DNA from: Otis tarda
Taxonomy: Eukaryota; Chordata; Aves; Otidiformes; Otididae
Length of the DNA: 64,000 bases
NCBI GenBank assembly: GCA_026413225.1
Contig: CM048553.1
Location: 44,680,001 to 44,744,000, forward strand
Direction of reading: 5' to 3'
Shown here: one piece after another, positions 38,941 to 48,842 of the stretch
How positions within the stretch are numbered: the first letter of the stretch is position 1
How the letters are laid out: the number at the start of each line of letters is the position of its first letter
The notes under the pieces: model-generated
Seen by the model: the letters and a program-made list of their open reading frames with translations, nothing else
Told to the model about the DNA's origin: nothing
Database searches by the model: none
Made by a program: the position numbers and the translations under genes

Positions 38941-39410
38941 ATATTTTGTTAAAATGAAATCTGTAATATAAAATGTCTTGAGGATTATACTCTTTTTGAC
39001 AAAATCTTTGAAGAGGGATGAGGTCTTTTTGAACATTTCTGTTAGAATTGACATAATAGATCTTAAACTGAGATTAAAGTGGTTATTTATAATACATACA
39101 GTATCATCTTTAGAGACATTTAACACTGACTTTGTACTGTATAATAAAATTTCGTACTGCTTTTAAAATTAACGTGGTATTTTTCTAGACATTGTATAGA
39201 TGTTATTATGAAAGCTTTAATAAATCTTACTCAGACAATGTGCCAATTTTGTAAATGTAACTTTTTAAATGTTACAAGTATACTTTTGATACTGAATGCT
39301 ACAAATCAAAACTAAGATTGATATTGTCTTGTTATTATGTACAAAAATTTATGTTGTGCAGGGAAAAAAACACCCAAAACTTCAAAAATAAATAAATTGA
39401 CCCAACTGTG
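38941..39410 (+). other. CMTM8: CMTM8 3' UTR (inferred)
   Basis: AT-rich sequence after the stop codon with poly(A) signals AATAAA at 39143, 39219 and 39387. The end is set just past the last cluster, which is followed by GT-rich sequence (TGTGCATGTTTTGT) suitable as a downstream element. Which site is used cannot be told from sequence; more than one may be. Confidence 0.65.
39387..39396 (+). terminator. CMTM8: Overlapping poly(A) signals, likely CMTM8 transcript end
   Basis: Two overlapping AATAAA hexamers (39387-39392 and 39391-39396) about 450 bp after the CMTM8 stop, with a GT-rich stretch just downstream. Upstream alternatives lie at 39143 and 39219. Confidence 0.6.
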
Positions 39411-42400
39411 CATGTTTTGTAAACTGGGAGTAGAAGGTTGCTTTTTAAGTGTCTTTTTCAGAGTAAATTATATACTACTAAGAATTCTGATTATCCTGTC
39501 GGTTTGCATATTCTAACAGCTTCTCACGATCTTTTGATTGCTTTTGGAACCTGTTACTGTAGGTCTGAAGCTTGCTGAAGGAATGCTGTGCCTGAAACGC
39601 ATTACCTTAACAGGTTTCTCAAACCTGGCAGGCTCCAAGGCATAAGTCTAGACATCAGTCCCTTAGTGCTCAGTGTTTAACCTAGTGAGAAGATCACAAA
39701 ACACCTACTAAAGGTAATACATTTTATTTCTTAGGAGACTGTTTTTCTCTTTTCTCCTCAGATTAGGCCATTAATCTGCCCTATTTAAAATCTGGGCCTT
39801 TAAATCCTATTAAATTATATAAAGATTGAATCCATAGAATAGTCAAGACACCAATGCTAGAAACACAGAATTTCCTCCCTCCTTTCCTGTCTACTGGCAT
39901 CATCTGAGTTGTTAGTTTAACAAATTAAGTTTTTAATTTGACACTTATATTTAAATATCTTTGAGTCAAGCAGAAGTATGACAGATTATGACTTTCAAAA
40001 CAGATACCTTTGAAAATTACTTTCAAATACAAATTACCTAAGGAATTTTTTCCAAGAGTTATGTGGAGAGTGTAAGGTCATGATTAGTTTCTGATATTAT
40101 TTAAAGTTTTCCTCATTTAAAACTACAGGTAAATCTTTTATTCCTGGATTAATAAGATTTGGACTGTCTTCCAGTCTTCAAAAACTTAGTCAGATGATTA
40201 TATATGGCAGTAAAGAAATCTTACTGCTTAAAAAAACTTATTTCTCCCTGTAACTAAATCGTATGTGCTTGCTTTTGTGTGTGCCCTGCAGCAAAGAAGA
40301 TTTATCAGCAGCCAGCTAATTCTGTTCTCGATCACATTGTTTTGTTGTTGATTATCTGTCGGAGTCACACGATTTCAGTGTAAGGCAAGCCAAGATATTA
40401 CTTAAAAACCTATATTTGTCTGCAGATTGCATCTGGCCTGTACAACAAAGGTCAGGCTGTCTGCTGCTTGCTAAAATTATCCAGTTGTGAGAAGGAAGAA
40501 TGGCTACCAACTATGCATTTTATCTGCACAGATAAAGTGTGTCATTAAAATCCCATATGCTCTTTTCCATTGCTGGAAAAAAAATCAAAGGTATAAAAAT
40601 TATCCAAATGTCAACTGATAAAATGTGACTAGAAATATAGCCAGAATTAAAATCCCATCAGTGATTTCTCATCAGGAAAAATACTTTTGTAGTAACAGAA
40701 ATTCTTTCTTAAATTATATTTGATGTACCTGTCTTAAGGCCAAAGAATGTGATTATGTTTGCACATGATTTTGTGGTAACTGCCATGGTCTGTTCCAAAG
40801 TCATAACCCAGACAGCATTTGTGGATAGAGGTAGTAAGAGGAAGGAGAGCAGAGAGAGTAATATGTTTCATGCAGTTTACCAAAAACTGTCATGGAAACT
40901 GTGTGTTACATGTCAGAATAAACCTGTTAACGAAGGACAAAACCACACTATTACTAGGTAAGGAGTGATTCTGGCAAAATAGCTATCGCATCTCTGAGTA
41001 TTCAGCACTGATCCTCAAGGGAATATGTTTGGAATGTCTTCCAAAGGCAGATCTGTGAACTGAATCCTTAATTCTGAATTTTTAAAAATATGTCCTAGCC
41101 AGAAATGTACTTTATGCTTGGCCTTGCTGTTTTTTTTCCACAAACCATGAGTTACCTACCTTGCTCTTTCCTTTAAGAAAGATAATTAACTAACTTCCCA
41201 TGCTCTGTCTCATCTGTCTCATTTATATGCTGTTCCCCAAGTACCAGCTGTCTGCTTTTCAAGTGTTCTGAATATCTAGTTAAAATTGGAGGAATCAGTA
41301 CAAGCTGAGAATTACTTCTGAAGTTTGCTCCTCCTATTCCAGGCATGAAGAAAGGCATAAGCACCCAAAATGTTGTCTGTTTCTTCCAGTGTGTTAGTCT
41401 TAAATACTGATTTGCAAACCATGACTTATACCTTTGTATATTCTAATATTGATAAAGAAGATAAGCTAGCTATGGTATATCATATAACAATTAAAACAAG
41501 ATTTGTGGCTGCAGGCATTGCTTAGTGGTCATAAAATTGAAAGAAACCTTATTTAGAAGAAAACTGTTAAGTGATGAAATCATTACTGAAATTCTTAATA
41601 CAGATATTCAGAAGAATAAACAAAATGTTAATCAGCTTGCAAATGAAGGTATTTGACATTATAAATAACTTGCTTCAGACAACAGTCTCTCTGAAAAATC
41701 TAAGTCACCCCCATACATAAGGATACTTGATGTCAACTTACAGCCATCAAATTTTGGTAAGGAGTTGTCAGTATCTCTTATCATCATCATACATGGTGTA
41801 CCTGATAAGATGAAGTAAATAGGATGAGAACTGGAACTAAAAACTTCAAATTCAGCAGTGTTTTAGTGACTGGTTTACAGAAGGTGCCTGGATTTCTGGG
41901 TAGAAAACATAACTTATTCTACTTCTATTCATTTAAAGGTATTTCTGTTTCACTGGGTTGAACTCAGATCTGCAGGGCCCCTGTCATATACACACTTTCA
42001 AAAGAAGTTAAGAACTAAAGAAGCTGAATCAGTGGGTAAGAAAGATATATTTCTGAATAGGAATTACAGAAGTTACTAGAACTTTCCTCCAGATGGCTTG
42101 CAAGAAGTCTCTTAAGTGTGCATGCTTCTGAACTTGAACTGTAAGAAGAAAAGAGGGGAGGAAAAAGCAGCTGTTTAAAAACCAAACAGTTTCTCAGCAG
42201 CTAGCATTTTACTCTTGTGTAGATTGGCAATGTTGTAGCTTTGATATCTAATTAAATTATATAAAATTTGGTGGGACAGGTAATATCTTTTATTGTAACT
42301 ACTATCTGGCTTAGTGGAAGCCCAAAACGCTGTACTGCTTAGTCTGTTACAGACCATTGCCCACACTGGCAAACCCCGTCTTGCTGATGTAAATTACTTA

Positions 42401-42839
42401 TGCTCGCCACTTATTGGTGTTGGAGATATCTGAACTTACCTGTCTCCCCTCCTAAGGCAATTTTAAGCTGTTAAACATGAAGAGAATGTGCATCCTGACT
42501 GCAGAAGAGAGCAGCAGAAGATGGAGTTGCTACTCTAATGGGTGTAACAGGGGCATGTGCCCAGCTCGGAGGCCCACTATTACCTCACTCGTCAGAAAGC
42601 AAACCAAGTTATTTTTAAACTTGAGGAAATAAGTAGCTTCCTTTGCTGAGTTTTGTTAGTATTGCCACATGATTTAATTCAAACCATGGGGCTGAGACAT
42701 TTGGACGGTCATTACATTTTTGCCTGCCCCTGCCCATTTAACGCAAATATTTTTATCTTTTATGGGATCGTGAATCGGATGGTTTGGGGTTTTCTGTGTT
42801 TTGGTGAAAATAAATGTCGTGCGGGAAGAGGCTGTTTGC
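39411..42839. other. Spacer between CMTM8 and CMTM7
   Basis: About 3.4 kb with no exon or RNA gene that I recognise. The stretch at about 40280-40560 is compositionally balanced, without low-complexity sequence, and could be a conserved noncoding block, though only an alignment would show this. A short motif at 42281-42295 resembles one in CMTM8 intron 2. Regulatory DNA of CMTM7 is expected towards the right edge. Confidence 0.55.
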
Positions 42840-43700
42840 AGCTGTACCTCCACTGCGAAGCACCGGAGCAGCTCCCCCGTCCACGAACATCGCTGGCAAA
42901 CTGACACGCCGAGGGGGTGTTCCACCCTGCGAGTACAACTGCTGGCGGCTGCGGTGGCAGCTTCAGTGCGGAGCTTCCCTTCCCGGGACTCCCAGCTTGG
43001 AAATATTCCCTCCGGCCTCTGTTCTTCTGTAATGCGGCCGGCGGTGCGGGAAGGGGCCGCGGGAGTGCGGGGTCGCAGCTGCGGCACGACCACCCTTCCC
43101 CTGCCCGAGCGGGGCTGCTGCTCCCAGCTGCGGGGCTTCCTCCCGGGCCTGGCTTCCCCTGCGCGGGAAAACCCCCGCGTCTTCTCCTCGCCCGCCCCCT
43201 CCGTGGCCCGCTCCCCGCGGCCGCCCCAGCCCCGGGGAGCGAGGGCGGGCGGGGAGGTGCCGCGCTCCGCCCGGCCCCTGGCAGCCCCTGGCCGCCGCCG
43301 CCCGCCCCTTGCCGTCCCGTCCCGCCCCGTCCCGTCCGCCCTGTCCCGGGCCGGGCGGCGGCGAAGGGAGCGCGGGAGGGAGCCATGTCTCACGGGGCGC
43401 GAGTGATCCGCACCGGGGTGAGCAGCGGGGGGCCCGCGGCCCCACCGGCCGCCGCCGCCGCCTCCTCCTCAGCGGGGTCGGACGCGGAGCTCATGGACGG
43501 CGCCTATTTCCGCTCCTGCGCCGGCATGCTGAAGGTGGCCCAGATGGTAAGGGGCTTGGGGCGGCCGTCGGGGCCGTTGTTTGGGCCGTTGGGGGCCCTT
43601 GGGAGGTCATTGGGACCGCTGGAGCCCTCGGCCCCGCTCGGGTGCCCGCAGTCACCCTTGCGGCGGCGGGTCGGGGGGTCGCAGCGCCCCAACTTTTTGC
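42840..43700 (+). promoter_or_regulatory. CMTM7: CpG island over CMTM7 promoter and exon 1
   Basis: Abrupt rise in GC and CG density against AT-rich flanks. It contains several GC-box-like CCGCCC motifs (for example the CCGCCCCTTG and CCCGCCCCGTCCCG stretches at about 43300-43335) just upstream of the CMTM7 start codon. No TATA box is evident. The long frames on both strands here are products of GC richness. Edges were judged by eye. Confidence 0.82.
43385..43546 (+). CDS. CMTM7: CMTM7 coding exon 1 (residues 1-54), gene continues beyond window
   Basis: Encodes the cytosolic N-terminus of CMTM7, a MARVEL-domain four-span membrane protein. The start MSHGA and the end MLKVAQM match human CMTM7 (MSHGAG... 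and ...LLKVAQM), where exon 1 ends at the same residue. The middle is low-complexity Ala/Ser/Gly/Pro, including five consecutive Ala at about residues 22-26, and is not conserved. The start has G at -3. The donor GTAAGG begins at 43547; the exon is 162 bp, phase 0. In mammals CMTM7 supports B-cell receptor signalling through BLNK and EGFR turnover through Rab5; that is transferred by orthology. The next exon, which should open with the first membrane span, was not found in the remaining 20 kb. Confidence 0.9.
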
Positions 43701-43808
43701 CATTAATAATAACGGCGACACGGTGATGCGAAGGCATACCGTGCTCGAGGGGAACACCTCTTCCCTTAGCGCGGGGAAGTTTTGCGGGGGAAAGCCGAGT
43801 GCCGGTAA

Positions 43809-43826
43809 GGGTGGGTGGGTGGGTGG
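43809..43826 (+). repeat. (GGGT)n run, canonical G-quadruplex motif
   Basis: Four GGG runs separated by single T bases (43809-43823) on the sense strand, about 260 bp into CMTM7 intron 1 and just past the CpG island. One-base loops are the tightest canonical quadruplex pattern. Confidence 0.85.
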
Positions 43827-44956
43827 ACACCACGACTGAGGCCATCTCCATGTCCTGGCTGTCAGAGACCTCCAGGCAGTGCCCCAGTCACCCGGGGAGG
43901 GATCTGGGAGGATGGATGGCTGAAAAGCAGAAACTCAAAAAGAAATTGACAGTGGGGCGCTGCCAGGATTTGAGCTGATGCCTTAACTTGAGTCCCTGTG
44001 GGAAATTTTGCTCCATCCAGATGCGGATAGGATTAACAGATGGATAAGCTCTTTCTCATTTCTGTGGCGCATAATTGTCCATGGAGTGATTTGTTAGCTT
44101 AATTCCAGTAATGGCAGTGAATAATGACGGATGGCTAGGAAAGAGGGTGGAAGACAACGTGTATCGATACCTCCTCACATGCATTCACATCCTGAAAAAA
44201 CTTGTACCTCGACAGCATTTTATGCTGGAGTTGTTGCCTTCGTTTTTGATAAACCCCAATGCCTTTTTTCCTCCGCCGCCTTTATTTGTGTAATATTTAA
44301 AAAAAAAAACAAACAAACTTGTGTAAGTTATTAGCATCCAGAGTCCTAAACTGACATTAGAAGTTAGGAATCATTTTGTTCTAGGTTACTGTGGAGTAAT
44401 ATCAAAGCCTAACGTTTCTCTTTAAAAGCTGCCCAGTTTCTTCCAGTTCATTAGTAGCCATCAGCTGCCCTTAGAAATGAGCCTCTGGAGCAAGAGAGGT
44501 AACTGAATGTGACTGGGCATGGCTACCTGCATTTGTACTGCGCTCGTCAGGCCTCACGGTTGACCCTCGCTGTGAATTCAGTGTCGGTAGGAATACGAAC
44601 AGTTGTCTGCTGCCTTCTCTTGGCTTGGTTTGTTCCCAAACCATTGGGTGGATCTGGAGTATCTTTTCAGGAGACAGATGACATTCTTTTGAGCGTGTGT
44701 CTATGTTGCAAATGAACCTGTAGTCCTGAAATGCTAGACTTGCGCTTTGCTGGTTAGCTGAAAATCTAGTTATCCTTTTGCTTTCACTACTGTGGAAAGA
44801 ACAGTTCCTTTTTTGGACTAGAAATACCTAGTCCTCTCTGCTCTCCATCCTGCTGTGGTATCACTGCAGCTATGACATGTGACTCTTACAGCTCTCACAG
44901 GCGTGCTTGTTTGTGCTGAAATTTCAGTTTTGGTGCACACGTGAAGTGTGTATGAG

Positions 44957-45030
44957 TACTTTACATACTTTACATATTTTATGTAATATATGTAAATTTA
45001 TGTGACACTTTGCATACTTTACATAAAGTC
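44957..45030. repeat. AT-rich repeat with short inverted arms
   Basis: ACTTTACAT occurs three times (twice near 44958-44975 and again near 45016-45024). The nine-base arms TTTACATAT (44969-44977) and ATATGTAAA (44988-44996) are perfect inverted copies around a 10-base loop. Confidence 0.7.
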
Positions 45031-47680
45031 ATGTTTTATCAGTGCTGTTCATTATCAAATTCATGAGAATTTAAGCTAGTGGTTTTCTGCGATGACTTTA
45101 ACAGAAGTTAAAATAATGTAAATGAACCTCTTTCAGCTTCACCTTCTCACATTTTTCTGCTTTCCTACTTACCTGTAAGTAACGTTAGTAGAAGTTACCT
45201 CAGGTATTTGAGGAACTTTGGGCAAATGAACTTATTTTAATATGGTGTCAGGACAGTGTCTTCTCAAATAAATCCCTAAGAAAACTAAATGTTTGCGCTG
45301 CAGTGTGTAGAAATAACCAGGATAGATTAGTTCTAGATTAACTCCTGCGTACAATAAAATAGGGAGAGCTAAATATTTCTGCAAGTCCTCTTTTATGTCT
45401 TCTCAGACAGTATTTCCACTATATCCATGGATCCATTTGTATTAGCATTCACTTCTAGTAAGAACTAAGTGTTTGTGGAATCCTTCTTTGAAAATAATTC
45501 TTTATGCTAAATTTGTAAATGTTCCTGCATTAGTGTTAATGTGGCTGGTGGGACTGCTGTTTTACTAAGAAGGAGAACCATTGTGCTGGCAGAGGACAAA
45601 GGTAAGGTATGTTGCGTTAGGCAGATATCACACTAAATTGCGTGCAGGGCCTGTGCATGGTTGGGGTTATGAAGAGGGAACGTTACTGTTTCTGTTTTCT
45701 CTGTCTTCCTCAATCCTTTTTACCAAGAAGGAAATGATATGAGAGAGAACAAGAAAGAAACATTTCGTCATTTACTGTAAGGTTAAGGGCTGTTTGCAGT
45801 GTGCTTGCAAGCAGAAAAAAAACCCAAAAACTGGTTGTATGTATACGTGCATTAAACAATTCTAATGGATGACATCCATAAGCTATGGAAATTATACATA
45901 GGAAATAAAAGATAATGTTAGAGGTGTTCTTCTCTAAGAAAGATCATAACACAAGGACTAAAACTCATCGGTCTTGAACAAGATGAAGAGGTTGTGCAGC
46001 AGTCTGATGATTACTGACTATTGCCTACATGTTGCCAGTGCTTTCTCTTCACATTCTGGGTGCTATGGTGTCTAGCATAGAATGCAATTAGGAAGTTAAG
46101 AATGTGTTTCTTGCCTGTAAGCTTACACAAATGCCTCTACTTTTTTTGCTAGAGAATCTCTTTAATCTTGCAGAATGATTATAGCTTTGAAAAGATAATG
46201 CATTTTGTGCGTTGCGTTCCTAGCTTTGTAATGCTTAGGGAATGGTCTGTAAATATTTGGAAAATAAAATGGAGGAGAAAACAGTTCTATGACTTCTGTA
46301 TTTTACATGGCAGTAAAACAATTTGAAAGCTCTTTTTCATGCGTGAGTATTACTAATGTTAGTAGGGGCTCCATTTCAAAATCCAGTCGGAATTGATGTT
46401 CTCATTTGAACAGGAAGTTATGAAGTATCTTCAACATCTAACCCACTTAAACTGGTTTAGCTTGATGGTGATTAATATGGCTTTTTTTTTCTTTTTTTTT
46501 TTCCTTTTTTTTTGTATTTACAGTTTAGCTGAAATGTTTTATATTCACAGTGATACACACAGGATCCCATTGTGGCCACCTTGGCTCTATAGCAGCAGTG
46601 TACTAAGTAATTGTGCAAGTGGGTGTGTATTAGTGTGCAAAATACACTTATACCAGAGAAGCTAAATAACTGAATTTTACCCAGCCTGGCAAAACCGACA
46701 CACGTGGCAGTCTTCAGCATGCCACAGTAACTGTGTTGATTGGTTTGAAGCCTGTTTGCTCTGTGACCACACTACTGCTGGCTTGTTTTATTGTAAGACT
46801 TTCTAGGAACCGATGTTACTTACCTTGGTGAGTTCTCAGTAGACGGGTTCTTGGAAGCCTTTTGAGGCATCCTGTGCCATTAGAGACAGCGGTAAGAATT
46901 TGCATCCGTATTGTCACCATGGTGGGTCAAGTGGCAATGTGCATCAATTACAACAAGTCTGATTCAGCTGAATGTCTTGTGAAGCCATTTTGTATTTTTA
47001 CAACTGAAGTCTGGAGGATGCCACAGACACTGTATTGGACTGGGTCCTGCTTTCAGCACAGCCCATGTTTGACAGTGAAACCTATATAGGTGTCCCACCA
47101 TTTTAGGCAATTGGCTGGTAGGAACGGCTGTGATTGTATCACCTGTCCAAAGTGTCTCATGGAAAGATTTGCAGATCTTCTGACCAATACAGACTGAAGA
47201 GAGAAAAGAAGTGTTGAGAGTTCACATGTAGAAGGAGAGCCATCACAGCATAGCTCATGCTTGTGTAGGTCTCTCAGGCTTCTCAAACTGTTCTTGAACT
47301 GTTCCTTGTTTCTGGACTCTGAGAGGTGCAGAGGTGACCCATGGCTTTTTTAACTTCTCTTTGCCCTGCTTCAGATTGGACAATGCTGATTTTGAGCATA
47401 GTTCAAGCTGAAGGCAATTGTTCCCACAAGAATGCTATTGTTACTGAAATGGACAATAGTTCTGGCACAGCTTCAGTATACAGGGTGTTTTAAGCAAAAA
47501 AATAACAATGCTGATTCTTTCAGCTCAGTCTGAACCAGGAAAAAGCTCTTACGCTTTCGTCAGATAGAAAAGAAGAAAATAAAAATTATCTTCTCAAGGC
47601 TGAGGAAAAAAATTTGCAAACAATTGCAAGGTAAGAAAAGGATAAACTCAAAGAAAGTTGATTTAACAACATCATTTTAA

Positions 47681-47685
47681 CTTGT
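47681..47685. repeat. Target-site duplication, left copy
   Basis: CTTGT immediately before the LTR; an identical copy follows it at 48838-48842. Confidence 0.85.
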
Positions 47686-48837
47686 TGTCGTGGTTTTGTT
47701 AGTGAGGGGGGGCCTAAGGTGGTAGCTTCTGCAGGAAACTGCTAGAAGTCGCTCCCCTTTGTTCAGTGGACTTGGCCAGGCCTAGGGTGGACCTGCTGCT
47801 GGCCAAGGTCGAGCCGATTGGTAGCAGAATGTTCCGTGATAACGCCTCTGCGATAACGTATTTAAGAAGGGGAAAACAGAAAAAAAAGAGAGAGAAGAGA
47901 AGATGTGAAGAAGCTGAGTGGGGGCAGAGGCGCAGAGGGGGAGGCGCAGGCCTCATGGGCCTTGCAGGCCTCACCCTCTGGCCTCTCGCCAGGCAGCCCA
48001 CTGGGCCCGATTCGGCCCGGCCCGGCTGCAAGAAGTGGAGAGGAGATGAGAAGTGAATAAAGATGGATGTAAAAAAAGATCCTGAGAGACATCTACCAGC
48101 CTGTTGTGAGGAACGGCTGCAGACGCCAAGGTCAGTTCAGAAAGGAGGGGGAGGAGTAATGCAGCTCCTGGCCAAGATTCCCCTGCAGCCTGTGGTGACG
48201 ACCATGGTGGAGCAGGTTGTCCCCCTGCAGCCCATGGAGGTCCACGGAGGAGCAGAGATCCACTTGGAGCCCGTGAAGGACCCCGTACCGGGGGATGTGG
48301 ATGCCTGAAGGCGGCTGTGGCCTGTGGAGGGCCCGCTGGGACAGCCGTTCTGGAGAGATTGTACTCCATGGAAGAGATGACCCACGCCGGAGCAGTTCCA
48401 CTAAGGACTGTGGCGTAGGGGTGGGACCCCACGATGGAGCAGGGGAGGAATGTGAGGAGTTCTTCCCCTGACCATGAAGCAGCGGCGTGAAATAACATAT
48501 GACGAACTGACCGCGACCCCCATTCCCTCTTCCCCCCGTGCCGCTCGGGGGGGGGCGGAAGGTAGTAGAGATAATGTTAAGCTTGGGAAGAGGGAGGGGT
48601 GGATGGAGGTTATCTTGTTCTCTGTCTCATTATCCTGCTGTTTGTAGTAATAAATGAATAGTTTTCCCCAAGTCGAGTCTGTTTTGCCCATGACGGTAAC
48701 TTTAAGGATTTCTCCATGTCCTTATCTCAAACCTTGAGCCGTTTTTTCTTAAATTTTCTCTCCCTGTTCTCTCGGAGGCTGGGGGGAGTGAGAGAGATAC
48801 TGCGTAGTCTGGTCCTGATCAGGGCTGAACTACGACA
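47686..48837 (+). mobile_element. Solo LTR of an avian endogenous retrovirus, 1,152 bp
   Basis: Begins TGTCGTGG and ends CTACGACA, near-perfect terminal inverted repeats with the TG...CA ends of retroviral LTRs. It is flanked by identical CTTGT copies, a 5-bp duplication, which favours an ERVL-type element over the 6-bp duplication usual for ERVK. Internally it has a TATA-like TATTTAA (47859-47865), a purine-rich stretch, GC-rich imperfect repeat units built on CCCCTGCAGCC and AGCCCATGGAG, and AATAAA at 48056 and 48649. The order TATA then poly(A) places it in sense orientation to CMTM7. No gag, pol or env sequence is present on either side, so internal recombination left a solo LTR. There is no convincing reading frame. 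Family name not assigned. Confidence 0.9.
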
Positions 48838-48842
48838 CTTGT
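48838..48842. repeat. Target-site duplication, right copy
   Basis: CTTGT immediately after the LTR end, identical to the copy at 47681-47685. Confidence 0.85.

Larger units (their letters stand above)
2720..39410 (+). other. CMTM8: CMTM8 gene, start codon to last poly(A) signal region
   Basis: Complete coding structure with four exons of 177, 174, 117 and 84 bp, giving 183 residues plus stop. Every coding exon is a multiple of three and all introns are phase 0. The protein is a MARVEL-domain four-span membrane protein. Hydrophobic segments lie at about residues 50-75, 80-104, 118-137 and 154-173, with a polar Ser/Thr-rich N-terminus and a short basic C-terminal tail, both expected in the cytosol. 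Human CMTM8 is 173 residues; the extra length here is a Pro/Gln-rich stretch near the N-terminus. In mammals CMTM8 promotes EGF receptor internalisation, dampens its signalling and acts as a growth suppressor; that role is transferred by orthology. CMTM7 follows on the same strand. The 5' UTR extent is not determined, so the gene start here is the ATG. Confidence 0.93.

Noticed and set aside
42674..43839. Long frames on both strands across the CMTM7 CpG island, up to 269 codons
   Set aside because: Same composition effect. Only the frame starting at 43385 and ending at the donor at 43547 matches a known protein.
47714..48691. Short open frames on both strands inside the solo LTR
   Set aside because: They fall within noncoding LTR sequence with Pro/Ala/Gly-rich or repetitive translations and do not resemble any retroviral protein.
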